Below are positions 34,037 to 44,271 of a DNA stretch of 64,000 nt, in pieces (position 1 is the first letter of the stretch; each line of letters begins with the position of its first letter). Under the pieces are notes generated by a model. That model saw only the letters and a list, made by a program, of their open reading frames with translations, had not been told where the DNA came from and ran no database searches. Source of the DNA: Allomuricauda sp. GTDB lineage: Bacteria; Bacteroidota; Bacteroidia; Flavobacteriales; Flavobacteriaceae. The position numbers were made by a program, and so were the translations under genes. The stretch lies in NCBI GenBank assembly GCA_017795045.1, contig CP051244.1, positions 1,289,407 to 1,353,406 on the forward strand, in the 5' to 3' direction.

Positions 34037-36312
34037 TGAAAACAGGAATAAAGAGCATAACGGTTACCCTGATATTTGTCTTGATCGGAGTTTTGGGTTG
34101 GGCCCAGACCGATGACAGGAAAGTGCCTCCCAAGGTTGGACTGGTTCTCAGTGGGGGTGGCGCCAAGGGATTGGCCCATATCGGGGCATTGAAAGTATTG
34201 GAGGAAGCAGGGGTCAAGGTGGACTATATAGGAGGCACCAGTATGGGGGCCATAGTCGGGGCGTTATATGCTTCTGGGTATTCGGCCAAAGAACTGGATT
34301 CCATTTTCAGGGTCACCGATTTTACGAAACTTATCCAAGACAATGTTCCCAGGGGAGCCAAAACATTTTATGAAAAAGAAGATTCGGAACGGTATGCACT
34401 GAGCTTGCCCTTCACCAATTTTAGTGTAACCTTTCCGCAGGCCATTTCTGGCGGACAGAACATTTACAATGAACTGGTGCGGTTGCTTTTTCATGTGAAG
34501 GATGTCCATGATTTTAAAAAGTTGCCCATTCCTTTTTTGTGTATTGGCACCAATGTGGAAACTGGGGAGGAGATTCTTTTGGACCATGGTTATCTCCCGG
34601 AGGCCATTATGGCCAGTGGAACCTTTCCTTCCTTGTTTGAGCCTTCGGAAATCGATGGGGATATTTTAATTGATGGCGGGGTGGTCAACAATTACCCCAT
34701 TGACAAGATCAAGGCCTTGGGGGCCGATGTGATCATTGGGGTGGATGTACAGCACAATCTTTCCACAAGGGAATCCCTGTCCTCGGCCACGGAGATTTTA
34801 CTTCAGATCAACAATTACCGAACGGTCAATGATATGAAGAAGAAATCTGAAGAGACCGATATCTACATAAGACCAGATATTGACGAGTTCTCGGTAATTG
34901 ATTTTGGGCGGAGCAAGGAAATCGTGGCCAGTGGCGAAGCCGCGGCAAGAACCAAGATGGATGCCCTACAGAGCTTGGCATCGGAACAAAACTATGTGCC
35001 TGAGCCAAAGAAGGAGAGGATTCATGCCATGGACAGTCTTACTGTGAATAGACTGATTATACGGGGAAATGATAAGTACACAAGAGGGTATATAAAAGGG
35101 AAGCTCAGGTTTAACCTGGCCGAAAAAATTGCATTTGACAAACTCAAACAAGGAATCAATAACCTTTCTGCCACCGGAAACTTCAAGGCTATACGTTATG
35201 AGTTGATTTCCAATGGATTGGGAACAGATTTGGTCTTAAAACTGAAGGAGAATCCGACCAAAATGTTCATAAAAATGTCCGCCCACTATGACGATCTGTA
35301 CAAAAGTGCGGCATTGATCAACCTCACCAAGAAGAACTTTTTAATGCGGGACGATGTGGCCTCTTTCGATTTTATACTAGGTGATCATATCCGTTACAAT
35401 ATGCAGTACTATCTGGACAAGGGCTATTATTGGAGCTTCGGCATCAATTCCAAATTCACCGATTTTGATGAGGAAATCAATTTTGCGTTGATTCGCTCCA
35501 ATTTTGATGTGCCCGAAGTCTCAAACATCAGGGAAATCAATTTGGATGTATCGGATTTGACCAACCAAATATACCTGCAAACCGTTGTGCAGGAAGAGTT
35601 TGCCGGGACATTGGGAGTGGAACATCGTTTTCTTCGGCTCAGTACCCGCACCATCAACCAAGTGGAGGCAGATAATTCAGAAGATTTGTTGGCCTCTCCG
35701 AAAAGGACCTATTTTGAAGACTCCCATTATTTTAGTGCATTTGGAAAGCTGACCTTGGATACTTATGATGATAAGTACTTCCCAACCAAAGGGCTATTGT
35801 TCGACGGTGACTTTCATCTGTATCTCTTTTCTTCGGATTTCAATAACAATTTCAGGGAATTTTCCGTGGGGAAGGCCCGTTTGGGGACAGTTGTTCCCAT
35901 AACGCATAATCTTAGCTTCAATGTTGAGGCCGAAGGAGGCTTGAAACTGGGAACTTCGGCAGTAACCTCCTTTGATTTTGTACTGGGAGGATTTGGGAAT
36001 GACTTTGTGAACAATTTTGTTCCCTTTTTCGGGTATGATTTTCTAAGCCTTATTGGAAACAGTTTTGTGAAAGCGCATGGAAGGTTGGATTACAGGTTTG
36101 CCCCTAAGAACCACTTGCTCCTCTCTGCCAATTTTGCCAATGTGGAAGATGATCTTTTCAGAACGGGAAACTGGTTTACGGAGCCATCATTTTCCGGATA
36201 CGGGGTGGGCTACGGTTTTGAATCTTTCATTGGCCCCATCCAAATTTATTATTCATGGAGTCCAGAGATAAATAATGACAGTATTTTCTTTAGTGTGGGC
36301 TATTGGTTCTGA
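34036..36312 (+). CDS. Patatin-like phospholipase fused to an Omp85-type barrel
   Basis: 758 aa, GTG start overlapping the uvrC stop. Signal peptide KSITVTLIFVLIGVLGWAQ. Patatin domain (about 35-230) shows the oxyanion hole GGGAKGLAHIGAL, nucleophile elbow GGTSMGAIVGA and catalytic Asp in DGGVVNNYP. Then a POTRA-like segment (DSLTVNRLIIRGNDKYTRGYIKGKLRFNLAEKIAFDKLKQGINNLSATGNF) and a C-terminal BamA-type barrel ending in FFSVGYWF. This matches PlpD-like type Vd autotransporters, though in Bacteroidota the order of parts is the same but the lipase may remain surface-attached. Confidence 0.92.
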   Translation: MKTGIKSITVTLIFVLIGVLGWAQTDDRKVPPKVGLVLSGGGAKGLAHIGALKVLEEAGVKVDYIGGTSMGAIVGALYASGYSAKELDSIFRVTDFTKLIQDNVPRGAKTFYEKEDSERYALSLPFTNFSVTFPQAISGGQNIYNELVRLLFHVKDVHDFKKLPIPFLCIGTNVETGEEILLDHGYLPEAIMASGTFPSLFEPSEIDGDILIDGGVVNNYPIDKIKALGADVIIGVDVQHNLSTRESLSSATEILLQINNYRTVNDMKKKSEETDIYIRPDIDEFSVIDFGRSKEIVASGEAAARTKMDALQSLASEQNYVPEPKKERIHAMDSLTVNRLIIRGNDKYTRGYIKGKLRFNLAEKIAFDKLKQGINNLSATGNFKAIRYELISNGLGTDLVLKLKENPTKMFIKMSAHYDDLYKSAALINLTKKNFLMRDDVASFDFILGDHIRYNMQYYLDKGYYWSFGINSKFTDFDEEINFALIRSNFDVPEVSNIREINLDVSDLTNQIYLQTVVQEEFAGTLGVEHRFLRLSTRTINQVEADNSEDLLASPKRTYFEDSHYFSAFGKLTLDTYDDKYFPTKGLLFDGDFHLYLFSSDFNNNFREFSVGKARLGTVVPITHNLSFNVEAEGGLKLGTSAVTSFDFVLGGFGNDFVNNFVPFFGYDFLSLIGNSFVKAHGRLDYRFAPKNHLLLSANFANVEDDLFRTGNWFTEPSFSGYGVGYGFESFIGPIQIYYSWSPEINNDSIFFSVGYWF

Positions 36313-36439
36313 TGAAGGAAGATGTATGAAAACCAGCATTTTTCTTAAGAATTTGCAAAAAAACACGCGTTTGCGCACCATTCTGATGCAGGTATAGTTA
36401 AAGTCCGTTAAAAACCGATTTTCCTACAAAAGCTTAATG

Positions 36440-36556
36440 TATCTTTACACCCAATAAGGGGTGGTTCCCTTATAACTTTAAGTATTGGTTTTTCATAATT
36501 TAAAGTTTGGTTGGTTATTTAGGAAAAGCCCAGTTTTAAGACTGGGCTTTTTTTTT
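36440..36556 (+). ncRNA. Candidate small RNA with three hairpins and GGTTGG motif
   Basis: In the 336-base gap after the patatin gene: a near-consensus -7 box TATCTTTA (36440-36447); hairpin 1 ATAAGGG/CCCTTAT (36454-36460, 36467-36473); hairpin 2 AACTTTAA/TTAAAGTT (36474-36481, 36500-36507); then GTTTGGTTGGTTATTTAGG; then a terminator (36524-36551, nine T). The predicted transcript is about 105 nt starting close to hairpin 1. No ORF fits. It may belong to a known Flavobacterial RNA class such as Flavo-1, which I cannot check. The rest of the gap (36313-36439, 36557-36648) shows nothing clear. Confidence 0.55.
36524..36556 (+). terminator. Intrinsic terminator of the candidate small RNA
   Basis: AAAAGCCCAGT (36524-36534) pairs perfectly with ACTGGGCTTTT (36541-36551); T run continues to 36556. 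Confidence 0.9.
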
Positions 36557-36648
36557 ACATACTATTTTGGAACAAGTTTTGTTTAAGTAATTGTAAAGAT
36601 ATTAGCCTCGATGACGTTTTTAGTAATTTTACATTGAACTAACTGCTT

Positions 36649-37428
36649 ATGAAAAAGATACTTATTATACTTTTCGCACTATATGCACTTCCTGGAATTT
36701 CCCAAAAATCGGTGCCGGCGTACAAGCCTGGGGAATGGTTGAAGTTTCGCATACACTACGGATTTCTCAATGCCAGTTATGCCACCTTGCATTTGACTTC
36801 GGAAACCCTGAACAGTGTTCCGGTGTACCATGTGGTGGGAGAGGGAAAGACCACAGGGTTTGCCAGCATATTTTTTAAGGTGGACGATACCTATGAAAGC
36901 TATTTTGGTCGTAAAGATGGAAAACCGCACAGATTTGTCCGTAAAATAGATGAAGGAGGCTATACCAAGGATATTGAAATAGACTTTGATTACGAAAAAA
37001 AGAAAGCCGTTCTAAAGGACAACAAGAATGGTACACAAAAAGATATCCCTGTCCATAACGATATACAGGACCTTATATCGGCATCCTATTTTTTAAGAAG
37101 TGCCTACGATCTTGATCATTTTAAGGAAGGCGAATCCATTGATTTGGACCTTTTGTTCGATGATGACGGGGTTTTTAAGTTTAAACTGAAATATTTGGGA
37201 AAAGAAATCATCCGAACCAAGTTTGGGAAGGTGGAATGTCTTAAATTTAGACCATTGGTTCAGTCGGGTCGTGTCTTTAAGGAAAAAGAGAGTCTTACCC
37301 TTTGGGTATCCAATGATCTGAACAAAATTCCCATACGGATCAAGGCCGATTTGGCCGTAGGCTCCTTAAAAGCCGATTTGGATGGGTACAACGGACTAAG
37401 AAACCAGTTTAAAATTATAATGGACTAG
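36649..37428 (+). CDS. DUF3108 domain exported protein
   Basis: 259 aa. Signal peptide MKKILIILFALYALPGIS. The domain covers nearly all the mature protein: PGEWLKFRIHYGFLNASYATLHLTSE, VYHVVGEGKTTGFASIFFKVDDTYESYF, DIQDLISASYFLRSA, and TKFGKVECLKFRPLVQSGRVFKEKESLTLWVSNDLNKIPIRIKADLAVGSLKADLDGY, the typical DUF3108 end. Periplasmic, function unknown in the family. First gene of an operon with kynA, the M23 peptidase and pgi (gaps of 5, 1 and -1 bases). Confidence 0.9.
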   Translation: MKKILIILFALYALPGISQKSVPAYKPGEWLKFRIHYGFLNASYATLHLTSETLNSVPVYHVVGEGKTTGFASIFFKVDDTYESYFGRKDGKPHRFVRKIDEGGYTKDIEIDFDYEKKKAVLKDNKNGTQKDIPVHNDIQDLISASYFLRSAYDLDHFKEGESIDLDLLFDDDGVFKFKLKYLGKEIIRTKFGKVECLKFRPLVQSGRVFKEKESLTLWVSNDLNKIPIRIKADLAVGSLKADLDGYNGLRNQFKIIMD

Positions 37429-37433
37429 CATTG

Positions 37434-38411
37434 ATGAAGAATGATGAGCTAATTCAGTCCCAGATCAACAAGCTTGAGGAAAAGTATAAAAACTCGGGGC
37501 AGGACCTGAGCTCTTATTTGGACGGACTTCTCTATCAACGATATCTTACGTATTGGGATTATATTCACTTGGATACCTTATTGAGCATCCAGGTACCACG
37601 TACCCATTTCCCCGATGAAGAAATCTTCATCATGTACCACCAGATTACCGAGCTCTATTTTAAGCTCATTCTCCACGAACAAAAACAGATTACGGAAGAT
37701 AAGTCCCAAGACCTTAAATTCTTTATTGAAAAGGTCAACCGGATGAACAATTATTTCAAGGCCCTGATATCATCCTTCAGTATTATGATCAAGGGTATGG
37801 AGCGGGAGCAGTTCCTTCGTTATCGCATGGCATTGCTTCCTGCCAGTGGATTCCAATCGGCCCAATACAGGATGATAGAGATCTATGCCACCCCATTGGA
37901 GTATTTGGTACACCATACCGAAAGGGATTCCTTTTCGGCCGAAGATGGCATAGAGGAACTCTTTGAGCACATCTATTGGAAAAAAGGGGCCACCGACAAG
38001 GCCACAGGGGAAAAGACCTTGACCTTGAAACAATTTGAGATACGGTATACCCCGAGACTGCTCAGGATCGCCAACCAAGTAAAGGATAGCACCATATACC
38101 AAAAATACCTTCAACTGCCGGAAGCATCAAGGAACAATGAAGCGTTGATCAAGGCGTTGAAGGACTTGGACGTCAATGCCAATGTAAATTGGCCCTTGAT
38201 GCACATGGGCTCCGCATACCGGTATTTGGGAAAGGAAAACCAAGAAGTGGATGCCACGGGAGGCACCAATTGGAAGCAGTTTTTACCACCCAGTTTTCAA
38301 AAAATAATATTTTTCCCAACTTTGTATTCAGAAAATGAGTTGGATGCATGGGGAAAACAATGGGTGGATCATATTTTTAACCCTGCAAACAAAGAATACA
38401 AGGAAAAATAA
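37434..38411 (+). CDS. kynA: Tryptophan 2,3-dioxygenase
   Basis: Heme enzyme opening the indole ring of tryptophan to N-formylkynurenine. 325 aa from the ATG at 37434; a TTG three bases upstream is also in frame. Signatures: SYLDGLLYQRYLTYWDYIHLDTLLSIQ near the N-terminus, FIMYHQITELYFKLILHE with the active-site His, SFSIMIKGMEREQFLRYRMALLPASGFQSAQYR, and the C-terminal GGTNWKQFLPPSFQKIIFFP. No other kynurenine-pathway gene is adjacent. Within the operon DUF3108-kynA-M23-pgi. Confidence 0.92.
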   Translation: MKNDELIQSQINKLEEKYKNSGQDLSSYLDGLLYQRYLTYWDYIHLDTLLSIQVPRTHFPDEEIFIMYHQITELYFKLILHEQKQITEDKSQDLKFFIEKVNRMNNYFKALISSFSIMIKGMEREQFLRYRMALLPASGFQSAQYRMIEIYATPLEYLVHHTERDSFSAEDGIEELFEHIYWKKGATDKATGEKTLTLKQFEIRYTPRLLRIANQVKDSTIYQKYLQLPEASRNNEALIKALKDLDVNANVNWPLMHMGSAYRYLGKENQEVDATGGTNWKQFLPPSFQKIIFFPTLYSENELDAWGKQWVDHIFNPANKEYKEK

Positions 38412-38412
38412 A

Positions 38413-39693
38413 ATGCAAAAGTTTTTTGGGGCAATCTTGGCACTGATGATTGTTTTGGTGTCATGCAAACAGGATAAAGTTTTAGTGGATGAGTTGGTAA
38501 AGGTTGAAACCATTGAAAAGCCACCCATTACCCATTTTGGATTCAATCTTGAGGAATTCAATGTGGTCCATGATACCGTGAAACGAGGGGACAGTTTTGG
38601 GGAACTTATGCTTAGGAACAAAGTGGATTACCCTAAGATTGCCACAATTTCAGAAAATTTTAGGGATACTTTTGACGTGCGTAAAATCAAAGTGGGAAAA
38701 CCCTATACCATCCTTAAATCAAAGGACACTTCGGAAGTAGCGGAGATTTTTATCTATCAGAATGACAAGATCAATTATACCGTGGTGGACCTTCGGGATA
38801 GTGTAACCGCTTATAAAAGCCAGAAAAAGGTAAAATTGAGGGAACGCGAGGTAGGAGGTGTGATCACCAATAACCTTTCCGAGACCTTGGACAACCTTGG
38901 AGTGGACTATAACGTAACCATAGACCTTTCCGAAATCTATGCATGGACCATAGATTTCTTTCGATTGGAGAAAGGGGACAAATTCAAGGTCATTTATGAC
39001 GAACGGTACATTAACGATAGCATTTATGCCGGCCGTGGTCCCATCAAGGCCGCTTTGTTTGAGCACAAAGGAAGGACCATTTATGCATTCCCATACGTGA
39101 CCGATTCCTTGAAGAACATCTTGGATTACTATGATCAAGAGGCCAATAACCTCAGAAGTACCTTCTTAAGGGCCCCGATCAAGTTCGGGTACCGACTTTC
39201 GTCCCGCTATAACCTAAAACGAAGGATTGCCTATTATGGCTATAAAGTGAGGCCACACAAAGGCACGGATTACGCTGCGCCCATTGGCACACCAATCATT
39301 GCCACGGCAGATGGTACCGTGACCGAATCTACCCGAAGGGGAGGTAATGGAAAGTACGTAAAGATCAAGCACAATAGTGTTTACAGCACCCAGTACCTCC
39401 ACATGAAGAACCAAAAAGTAAGGAAAGGGGATTTTGTTCGCCAGGGCGATGTAATTGGATGGATCGGAATGACCGGAAACACCGGCGGTCCCCATGTATG
39501 CTATCGCTTTTGGAAAAATGGAAGACAGGTAGACCCCTTGCGTGAAAAATTGCCCACCGCGGAACCCATTGCAGATTCCTTGCGTACCGATTATATGACC
39601 CACATAGACCCACTGAAAGAACAGTTGGACTGCATAGAATTCGTGAACCCCAACCCAGAACCCGAAGAAACCCTAATCTCATACAACCCGTAA
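38413..39693 (+). CDS. M23 (LytM-type) peptidase lipoprotein, HxC variant
   Basis: 426 aa from the ATG at 38413; N-terminus [18 protein letters not shown] is a lipoprotein signal. Middle region (about 60-250) has OapA/LysM-like segments ([16 protein letters not shown]) and the peptidase domain is about 275-380: [17 protein letters not shown] gives HxxxD (His282, Asp286), YSTQYLHM the catalytic His, and [16 protein letters not shown] stands in place of the usual HxH, so residue 363 is Cys. Likely a cell-wall endopeptidase of the envelope. Starts one base after the kynA stop and overlaps the pgi start (TAATG). Confidence 0.9.
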   Translation: MQKFFGAILALMIVLVSCKQDKVLVDELVKVETIEKPPITHFGFNLEEFNVVHDTVKRGDSFGELMLRNKVDYPKIATISENFRDTFDVRKIKVGKPYTILKSKDTSEVAEIFIYQNDKINYTVVDLRDSVTAYKSQKKVKLREREVGGVITNNLSETLDNLGVDYNVTIDLSEIYAWTIDFFRLEKGDKFKVIYDERYINDSIYAGRGPIKAALFEHKGRTIYAFPYVTDSLKNILDYYDQEANNLRSTFLRAPIKFGYRLSSRYNLKRRIAYYGYKVRPHKGTDYAAPIGTPIIATADGTVTESTRRGGNGKYVKIKHNSVYSTQYLHMKNQKVRKGDFVRQGDVIGWIGMTGNTGGPHVCYRFWKNGRQVDPLREKLPTAEPIADSLRTDYMTHIDPLKEQLDCIEFVNPNPEPEETLISYNP

Positions 39694-41330
39694 TGGCACT
39701 GCCCAAAATCGACCCGACAACGACCCAATCCTGGAAAAAACTTTTAGCGCACTACCAAGAAAACAAGGACACACATCTTAGAGAACTTTTTGCCCAAGAT
39801 GTTGATCGAGGGAAGAAGTTTTCCTTGCTATGGGAAGATTTTTTGGTGGATTATTCCAAAAATCGGGTGACTGATGAAACCCTCTCACTTTTGCAGGAGT
39901 TGGCAGAGGAGGTTAAGCTCAAAGAGGCCATGGATGCCTATTTTGGGGGAGAACTGATCAACCAGACCGAAGGTAGGGCCGTATTGCACACTGCACTCAG
40001 GGCCAAAAAAGGAGATGAGGTCTTTGTGGATGGTGAAAACATTGTTGAGGAAGTCCAAGCGGTTAAGGAAAAAATCAGATTGTTTTCCGAATCCGTGATT
40101 TTGGGAGACAGAAAAGGATATACGGGCAAGGCATTCACCGATGTGGTCAATATTGGTATCGGCGGCTCGGATTTGGGACCGGTAATGGTCACCGAGGCCC
40201 TAAAATTCTACAAGAACCATCTAAAAACACATTTTGTAAGCAACGTGGATGGGGACCATGTGTATGAAGTGCTAAAGGAACTGGATCCAGAGACCACTCT
40301 TTTTGTCATTGTTTCCAAATCGTTTACTACGCAAGAAACCTTGAGCAATGCCCTCACTATTAAAAAATGGTTTTTAAGGAAAGCTTCGGAAAAGGATATT
40401 GCGCAACATTTTGTGGCCGTCTCCACCAACCTTGAAAAAATCAAGGAATTTGGTATCACGGACGACAATGTATTCCCTATGTGGGACTGGGTAGGGGGAA
40501 GATTTTCCCTTTGGAGTGCCGTAGGACTGTCCATTGCCCTTTCAGTAGGATACCAAAACTTTGACGATCTTTTATCAGGGGCCCATGAAATGGATGTACA
40601 TTTTAAGGAAGCGCCCTTTATAGAAAACATACCTGTGGTCTTGGCCCTTTTGAGTGTCTGGTACAATAACTTCTTTGGTGCCGAAACCGAGGCCATTATC
40701 CCCTATACCCAATATTTAAGTCGTTTTTCGGCCTATTTGCAACAAGGGATCATGGAAAGCAATGGGAAGAGTATGGATAGGGCTGGAAAGCAGGTAGATC
40801 ACGAAACCGGGACCATTATCTGGGGAGAGCCCGGGACCAACTCACAACACGCCTTTTTTCAATTGATGCACCAAGGCACAAAGCTTATCCCAACGGATTT
40901 TATTGGATTTAAGGAATCACTGCATGGCGATGTGGACCACCACAACAAGCTTATGGCCAATTTCTTTGCCCAGACCGAGGCATTGATGAACGGTAAGACG
41001 CCCAATGAGGTGAAAAATGAACTGCAGGCCCAAGGATTGTCCGATCAAGAACTTGAGCTTTTACTTCCTTTCAAGGTATTTGAGGGCAATAAACCCACCA
41101 ATACCATTTTAATACAGAAACTTACCCCCAAAAGTTTGGGCGCCCTCATTGCCCTCTACGAACATAAGATCTTTGTTCAGGGAATCATCTGGAACATATA
41201 TAGTTATGATCAATGGGGTGTAGAATTGGGCAAACAGTTGGCCAAAACTATCCTGAGTGATATCGAGAATTCGGAAATTGGCAAACATGACAGCTCAACA
41301 CTAAATCTTTTACAGTTTTTTAAGGGATAA
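39693..41330 (+). CDS. pgi: Glucose-6-phosphate isomerase
   Basis: 545 aa, normal for PGI; interconverts glucose-6-P and fructose-6-P. Motifs: [98 protein letters not shown] and the last active-site block [34 protein letters not shown]. Last gene of the operon. Confidence 0.97.
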   Translation: MALPKIDPTTTQSWKKLLAHYQENKDTHLRELFAQDVDRGKKFSLLWEDFLVDYSKNRVTDETLSLLQELAEEVKLKEAMDAYFGGELINQTEGRAVLHTALRAKKGDEVFVDGENIVEEVQAVKEKIRLFSESVILGDRKGYTGKAFTDVVNIGIGGSDLGPVMVTEALKFYKNHLKTHFVSNVDGDHVYEVLKELDPETTLFVIVSKSFTTQETLSNALTIKKWFLRKASEKDIAQHFVAVSTNLEKIKEFGITDDNVFPMWDWVGGRFSLWSAVGLSIALSVGYQNFDDLLSGAHEMDVHFKEAPFIENIPVVLALLSVWYNNFFGAETEAIIPYTQYLSRFSAYLQQGIMESNGKSMDRAGKQVDHETGTIIWGEPGTNSQHAFFQLMHQGTKLIPTDFIGFKESLHGDVDHHNKLMANFFAQTEALMNGKTPNEVKNELQAQGLSDQELELLLPFKVFEGNKPTNTILIQKLTPKSLGALIALYEHKIFVQGIIWNIYSYDQWGVELGKQLAKTILSDIENSEIGKHDSSTLNLLQFFKG

Positions 41331-41440
41331 ATTAGAGAGTTAACATTAATTGAAAATTCCTCTAACCAATTGCGTGTCAACAGATTTTGCTTGTTAAATT
41401 TGTGTTAACTATATTAGCTTCATTTAACCTTGACTTAATC

Positions 41441-41463
41441 GTGATGTTTTAAAAATACATCAC
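41441..41463. promoter_or_regulatory. Inverted repeat upstream of the SusC-like gene
   Basis: GTGATGT (41441-41447) and ACATCAC (41457-41463), 9-base spacer, 37 bases before the ATG at 41501. Immediately downstream CACTTTTG resembles a -7 box with one mismatch, so a bound protein would cover the promoter. Confidence 0.4.
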
Positions 41464-41500
41464 TTTTGCAGGGCAAATTAAACACTAAAACACTGAAAAG

Positions 41501-44182
41501 ATGAAAAAAATCTACTTCGCTTTTGTGGCGCTTTTTATGACCACAATGGCTTTTTCACAAGGAACTATTACTGGTACCGTAGTGGATGGCGAGCTTGGAG
41601 GCCCGCTTCCAGGAGCCAGCGTTATGGTAAAGGGAACCTCAGTTGGTACTTCAACGGATTTTGATGGAAACTTTACTTTGGAAGTCAACCAAGCTTCAGG
41701 AACATTGGTTGTTTCCTACATTGGATTTGTTACTAAAAATATTGCGTTCAGCGCTACCGGTAGTGTAGGTTCAATTTCGCTATTGCCAGATGCAGAGGAA
41801 TTGGAAGGGGTAGTGGTTGTTGGTACAGGGATTATTGACCTTGCCGCCGACAGAAAGACACCTATTGCGGTTTCTTCCATTCCTGTAAAAATTATTCAAG
41901 AAAAGATAGGTACCCAAGATGTTACCATGACATTGGTGAACACTCCTTCCGTATATGTATCAGGACAAGCCGGAGGTTTTGGGGATACCAATATGAGGGT
42001 GCGTGGTTTTGATCAAGATAACACGGCCTTCCTTTTGAACGGTCAGCCAATCAACGGAATGGAGGACGGATTGATGTATTGGTCCAACTGGTCCGGTCTT
42101 AACGATATTGCTTCCGGGGTTCAGATCCAAAGGGGTCTAGGTTCTTCCAAATTGGCCATTTCCTCTGTTGGAGGTACTGTGAACTTTGTGACCAAGGCCA
42201 CTGAAATGGATGCAGGCGGATTTGGATATGCCACTGTTGCCAACAATAACTACATTAAAACTTCAGCAGGGTACAATACAGGGGTGTCCGATAAAGGATG
42301 GGGATTGAGCGTTATGCTTTCCCACTGGCAAGGTGATGGTTACAATGAAGGAATGTTTGGTGAAGGCCAGACCTACTTTATCTCATTGGGTTACCGACCC
42401 AATACAAGCCATAACTTCAACTTTTTGATTACTGGTGCCCCTCAGTTCCACGATCAAAACTTTACCAAGCCCATTGAAGATTACTTGGAGTACGGTATGC
42501 GTTACAACAACAACTGGGGAACATATAATGGTCAATACATGACCGAGAGAAGGAATTTCTATCATAAGCCAGTGGCTAACTTGAACTGGGACTGGATCAT
42601 TGATGATACGTCTAGTCTATCTACCGTTTTGTATGCCTCTTGGGGTAATGGTGGAGGTACCGGTAATCGTGGAAATCGTATCAGAACAGCTGAAGGACGT
42701 ATAGATTACGATGCCATCTATGCCTTTAACAATAGTGTGCCCAATGGAGCAGGAGGGTATTTTGCCGCTGGTAATGGTTATGTTACCAGGGCATCCATGA
42801 ACTTGCACAACTGGTATGGATTGATTTCCAACTTTGAAAAGCAACTGTCTGACAATCTAAGCTGGAATGTTGGATTCGACTTGAGAACCTACTACGGGAA
42901 ACACTTTAGAGTGGTTTCAGATTTCCATGGACTTAAGTCTTGGCAAGAAGATATCAGGCTACGGGATCAGAACAACAACCACGAAATCTATGGTACTTAC
43001 GGAACCTATAAAAGAGTGATTGCCACCGAGTCGTTTAGACCTTCCGGATGGGCAGCAGCTTTTAATAGTTACCCAGAGGATCAAAAGATTGCCTATAGCA
43101 ATGATGAACGTATCTCCTATGGTGGATTGTTCACCCAATTGGAGTATGCCACGGACCAGTTCTCCGCGTTCTTCCAGGGATCGGTATCCAACCAGTACCA
43201 CCAAAGGTTTGACCCCTACCAATATGCAGATCAAGCATTGATCAATGGGACTTCTTCCCAAGGAACGGATGAGCCTATACCTGCGGGGATAACCGATGGG
43301 GTGGATTCCGAAAAAGTGAACAATTTTGGATACAATGCCAAAGCCGGTTTCAGCTATAATCCAACTGCTGAGCACAGCTTTTATTTCAACACAGGCTATT
43401 ATAACCGTCAACCGTACCACGATAACATTTACCTGAACTTTACCAACCAGGTGAACCCGTTGACTGAAAATGAAAAGATTTTTGGTCTTGAGGCTGGATA
43501 TAGCTACTCTAGTTCTATATTCTCTGGTAGTATCAACTTGTACAGAACCTCTTGGAAGGATCGTGTGGAAACCACTTCCGACGTTGTTGATGATGTGGTT
43601 ACCTACACCTCTAACTTCGGCACGGAGCAGTTGCACTCTGGGGTAGAGTTGGATGTTAAGGTAAGACCGACCAGAGGACTTTCCTTTAACGGCTTTGCTT
43701 CCATTGGGGATTGGCAGTACAAGGGTGAAGTAGTTACCCAAGTCACTGATGAGGAACGCAATGTAATTGGCACAGAGACAGAGGATGTTGATGGAGGTAA
43801 AGTAGGTGGTGCCGCCCAACTCTCTGGTGGACTAGGGGTTGCCTACAGGATTACGGATATGATTTCCGTGGATTCCGATTTCAGATATTATGATAATCTG
43901 TATTCCGATGTAGGTGCGATTAAGGAAAACTTGGAATTGCCATCCTTTCACCTATTGGATGCAGGGGTTACCTTTAACTTCCCTGTGGGTATTGACAAGA
44001 CCAAGAACCTAAAGATTAGAGCCAACATGAACAATGTTTTGGACAAGGAATACATTTCTAGGTTGACTACTGCCGATTTTGTTGAAGGTGGCGTTGAAAC
44101 CTATGATGGTATCGCCGTTTCCAACCAAGGATATTTTGGATTGGGAAGAACATGGAACGTTACCCTTCGCTATGATTTTTAA
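41501..44182 (+). CDS. SusC-like TonB-dependent receptor (orphan)
   Basis: 893 aa. Signal MKKIYFAFVALFMTTMAFSQ, carboxypeptidase-regulatory-like domain (GTITGTVVDGELGGPLPGASVMVKGTSVGTSTDFDGNFTLEV, about 20-100), plug (VTMTLVNTPSVYVSGQAGGFGDTNMRVRGFDQDNTAFLLNGQPINGMEDG, about 130-235), barrel, and a closing aromatic residue (NVTLRYDF). No SusD partner follows; the next gene is an unrelated membrane protein. Substrate unknown. Ends in a terminator at 44207-44231. Confidence 0.92.
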   Translation: MKKIYFAFVALFMTTMAFSQGTITGTVVDGELGGPLPGASVMVKGTSVGTSTDFDGNFTLEVNQASGTLVVSYIGFVTKNIAFSATGSVGSISLLPDAEELEGVVVVGTGIIDLAADRKTPIAVSSIPVKIIQEKIGTQDVTMTLVNTPSVYVSGQAGGFGDTNMRVRGFDQDNTAFLLNGQPINGMEDGLMYWSNWSGLNDIASGVQIQRGLGSSKLAISSVGGTVNFVTKATEMDAGGFGYATVANNNYIKTSAGYNTGVSDKGWGLSVMLSHWQGDGYNEGMFGEGQTYFISLGYRPNTSHNFNFLITGAPQFHDQNFTKPIEDYLEYGMRYNNNWGTYNGQYMTERRNFYHKPVANLNWDWIIDDTSSLSTVLYASWGNGGGTGNRGNRIRTAEGRIDYDAIYAFNNSVPNGAGGYFAAGNGYVTRASMNLHNWYGLISNFEKQLSDNLSWNVGFDLRTYYGKHFRVVSDFHGLKSWQEDIRLRDQNNNHEIYGTYGTYKRVIATESFRPSGWAAAFNSYPEDQKIAYSNDERISYGGLFTQLEYATDQFSAFFQGSVSNQYHQRFDPYQYADQALINGTSSQGTDEPIPAGITDGVDSEKVNNFGYNAKAGFSYNPTAEHSFYFNTGYYNRQPYHDNIYLNFTNQVNPLTENEKIFGLEAGYSYSSSIFSGSINLYRTSWKDRVETTSDVVDDVVTYTSNFGTEQLHSGVELDVKVRPTRGLSFNGFASIGDWQYKGEVVTQVTDEERNVIGTETEDVDGGKVGGAAQLSGGLGVAYRITDMISVDSDFRYYDNLYSDVGAIKENLELPSFHLLDAGVTFNFPVGIDKTKNLKIRANMNNVLDKEYISRLTTADFVEGGVETYDGIAVSNQGYFGLGRTWNVTLRYDF

Positions 44183-44206
44183 TCAAAGCTGAAAAATAGA
44201 TGGAAG

Positions 44207-44231
44207 ACCCTGCCGATTGGCAGGGTTTTTT
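44207..44231 (+). terminator. Intrinsic terminator after the SusC-like gene
   Basis: ACCCTGCC (44207-44214) and GGCAGGGT (44219-44226) with a four-base loop and T run. Confidence 0.88.
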
Positions 44232-44271
44232 ATTTCCAAAATCCGTATTTTTAGGCACCAAAACAAAAACT

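Noticed and set aside
34036..36312. A two-gene reading of the patatin and barrel parts
   Set aside because: The frame is continuous with no stop or frameshift and the fusion is a known architecture.
42959..43819. Minus-strand frame of about 286 codons inside the SusC-like gene
   Set aside because: Opposite a well-formed TonB barrel; no recognisable domain or start context.
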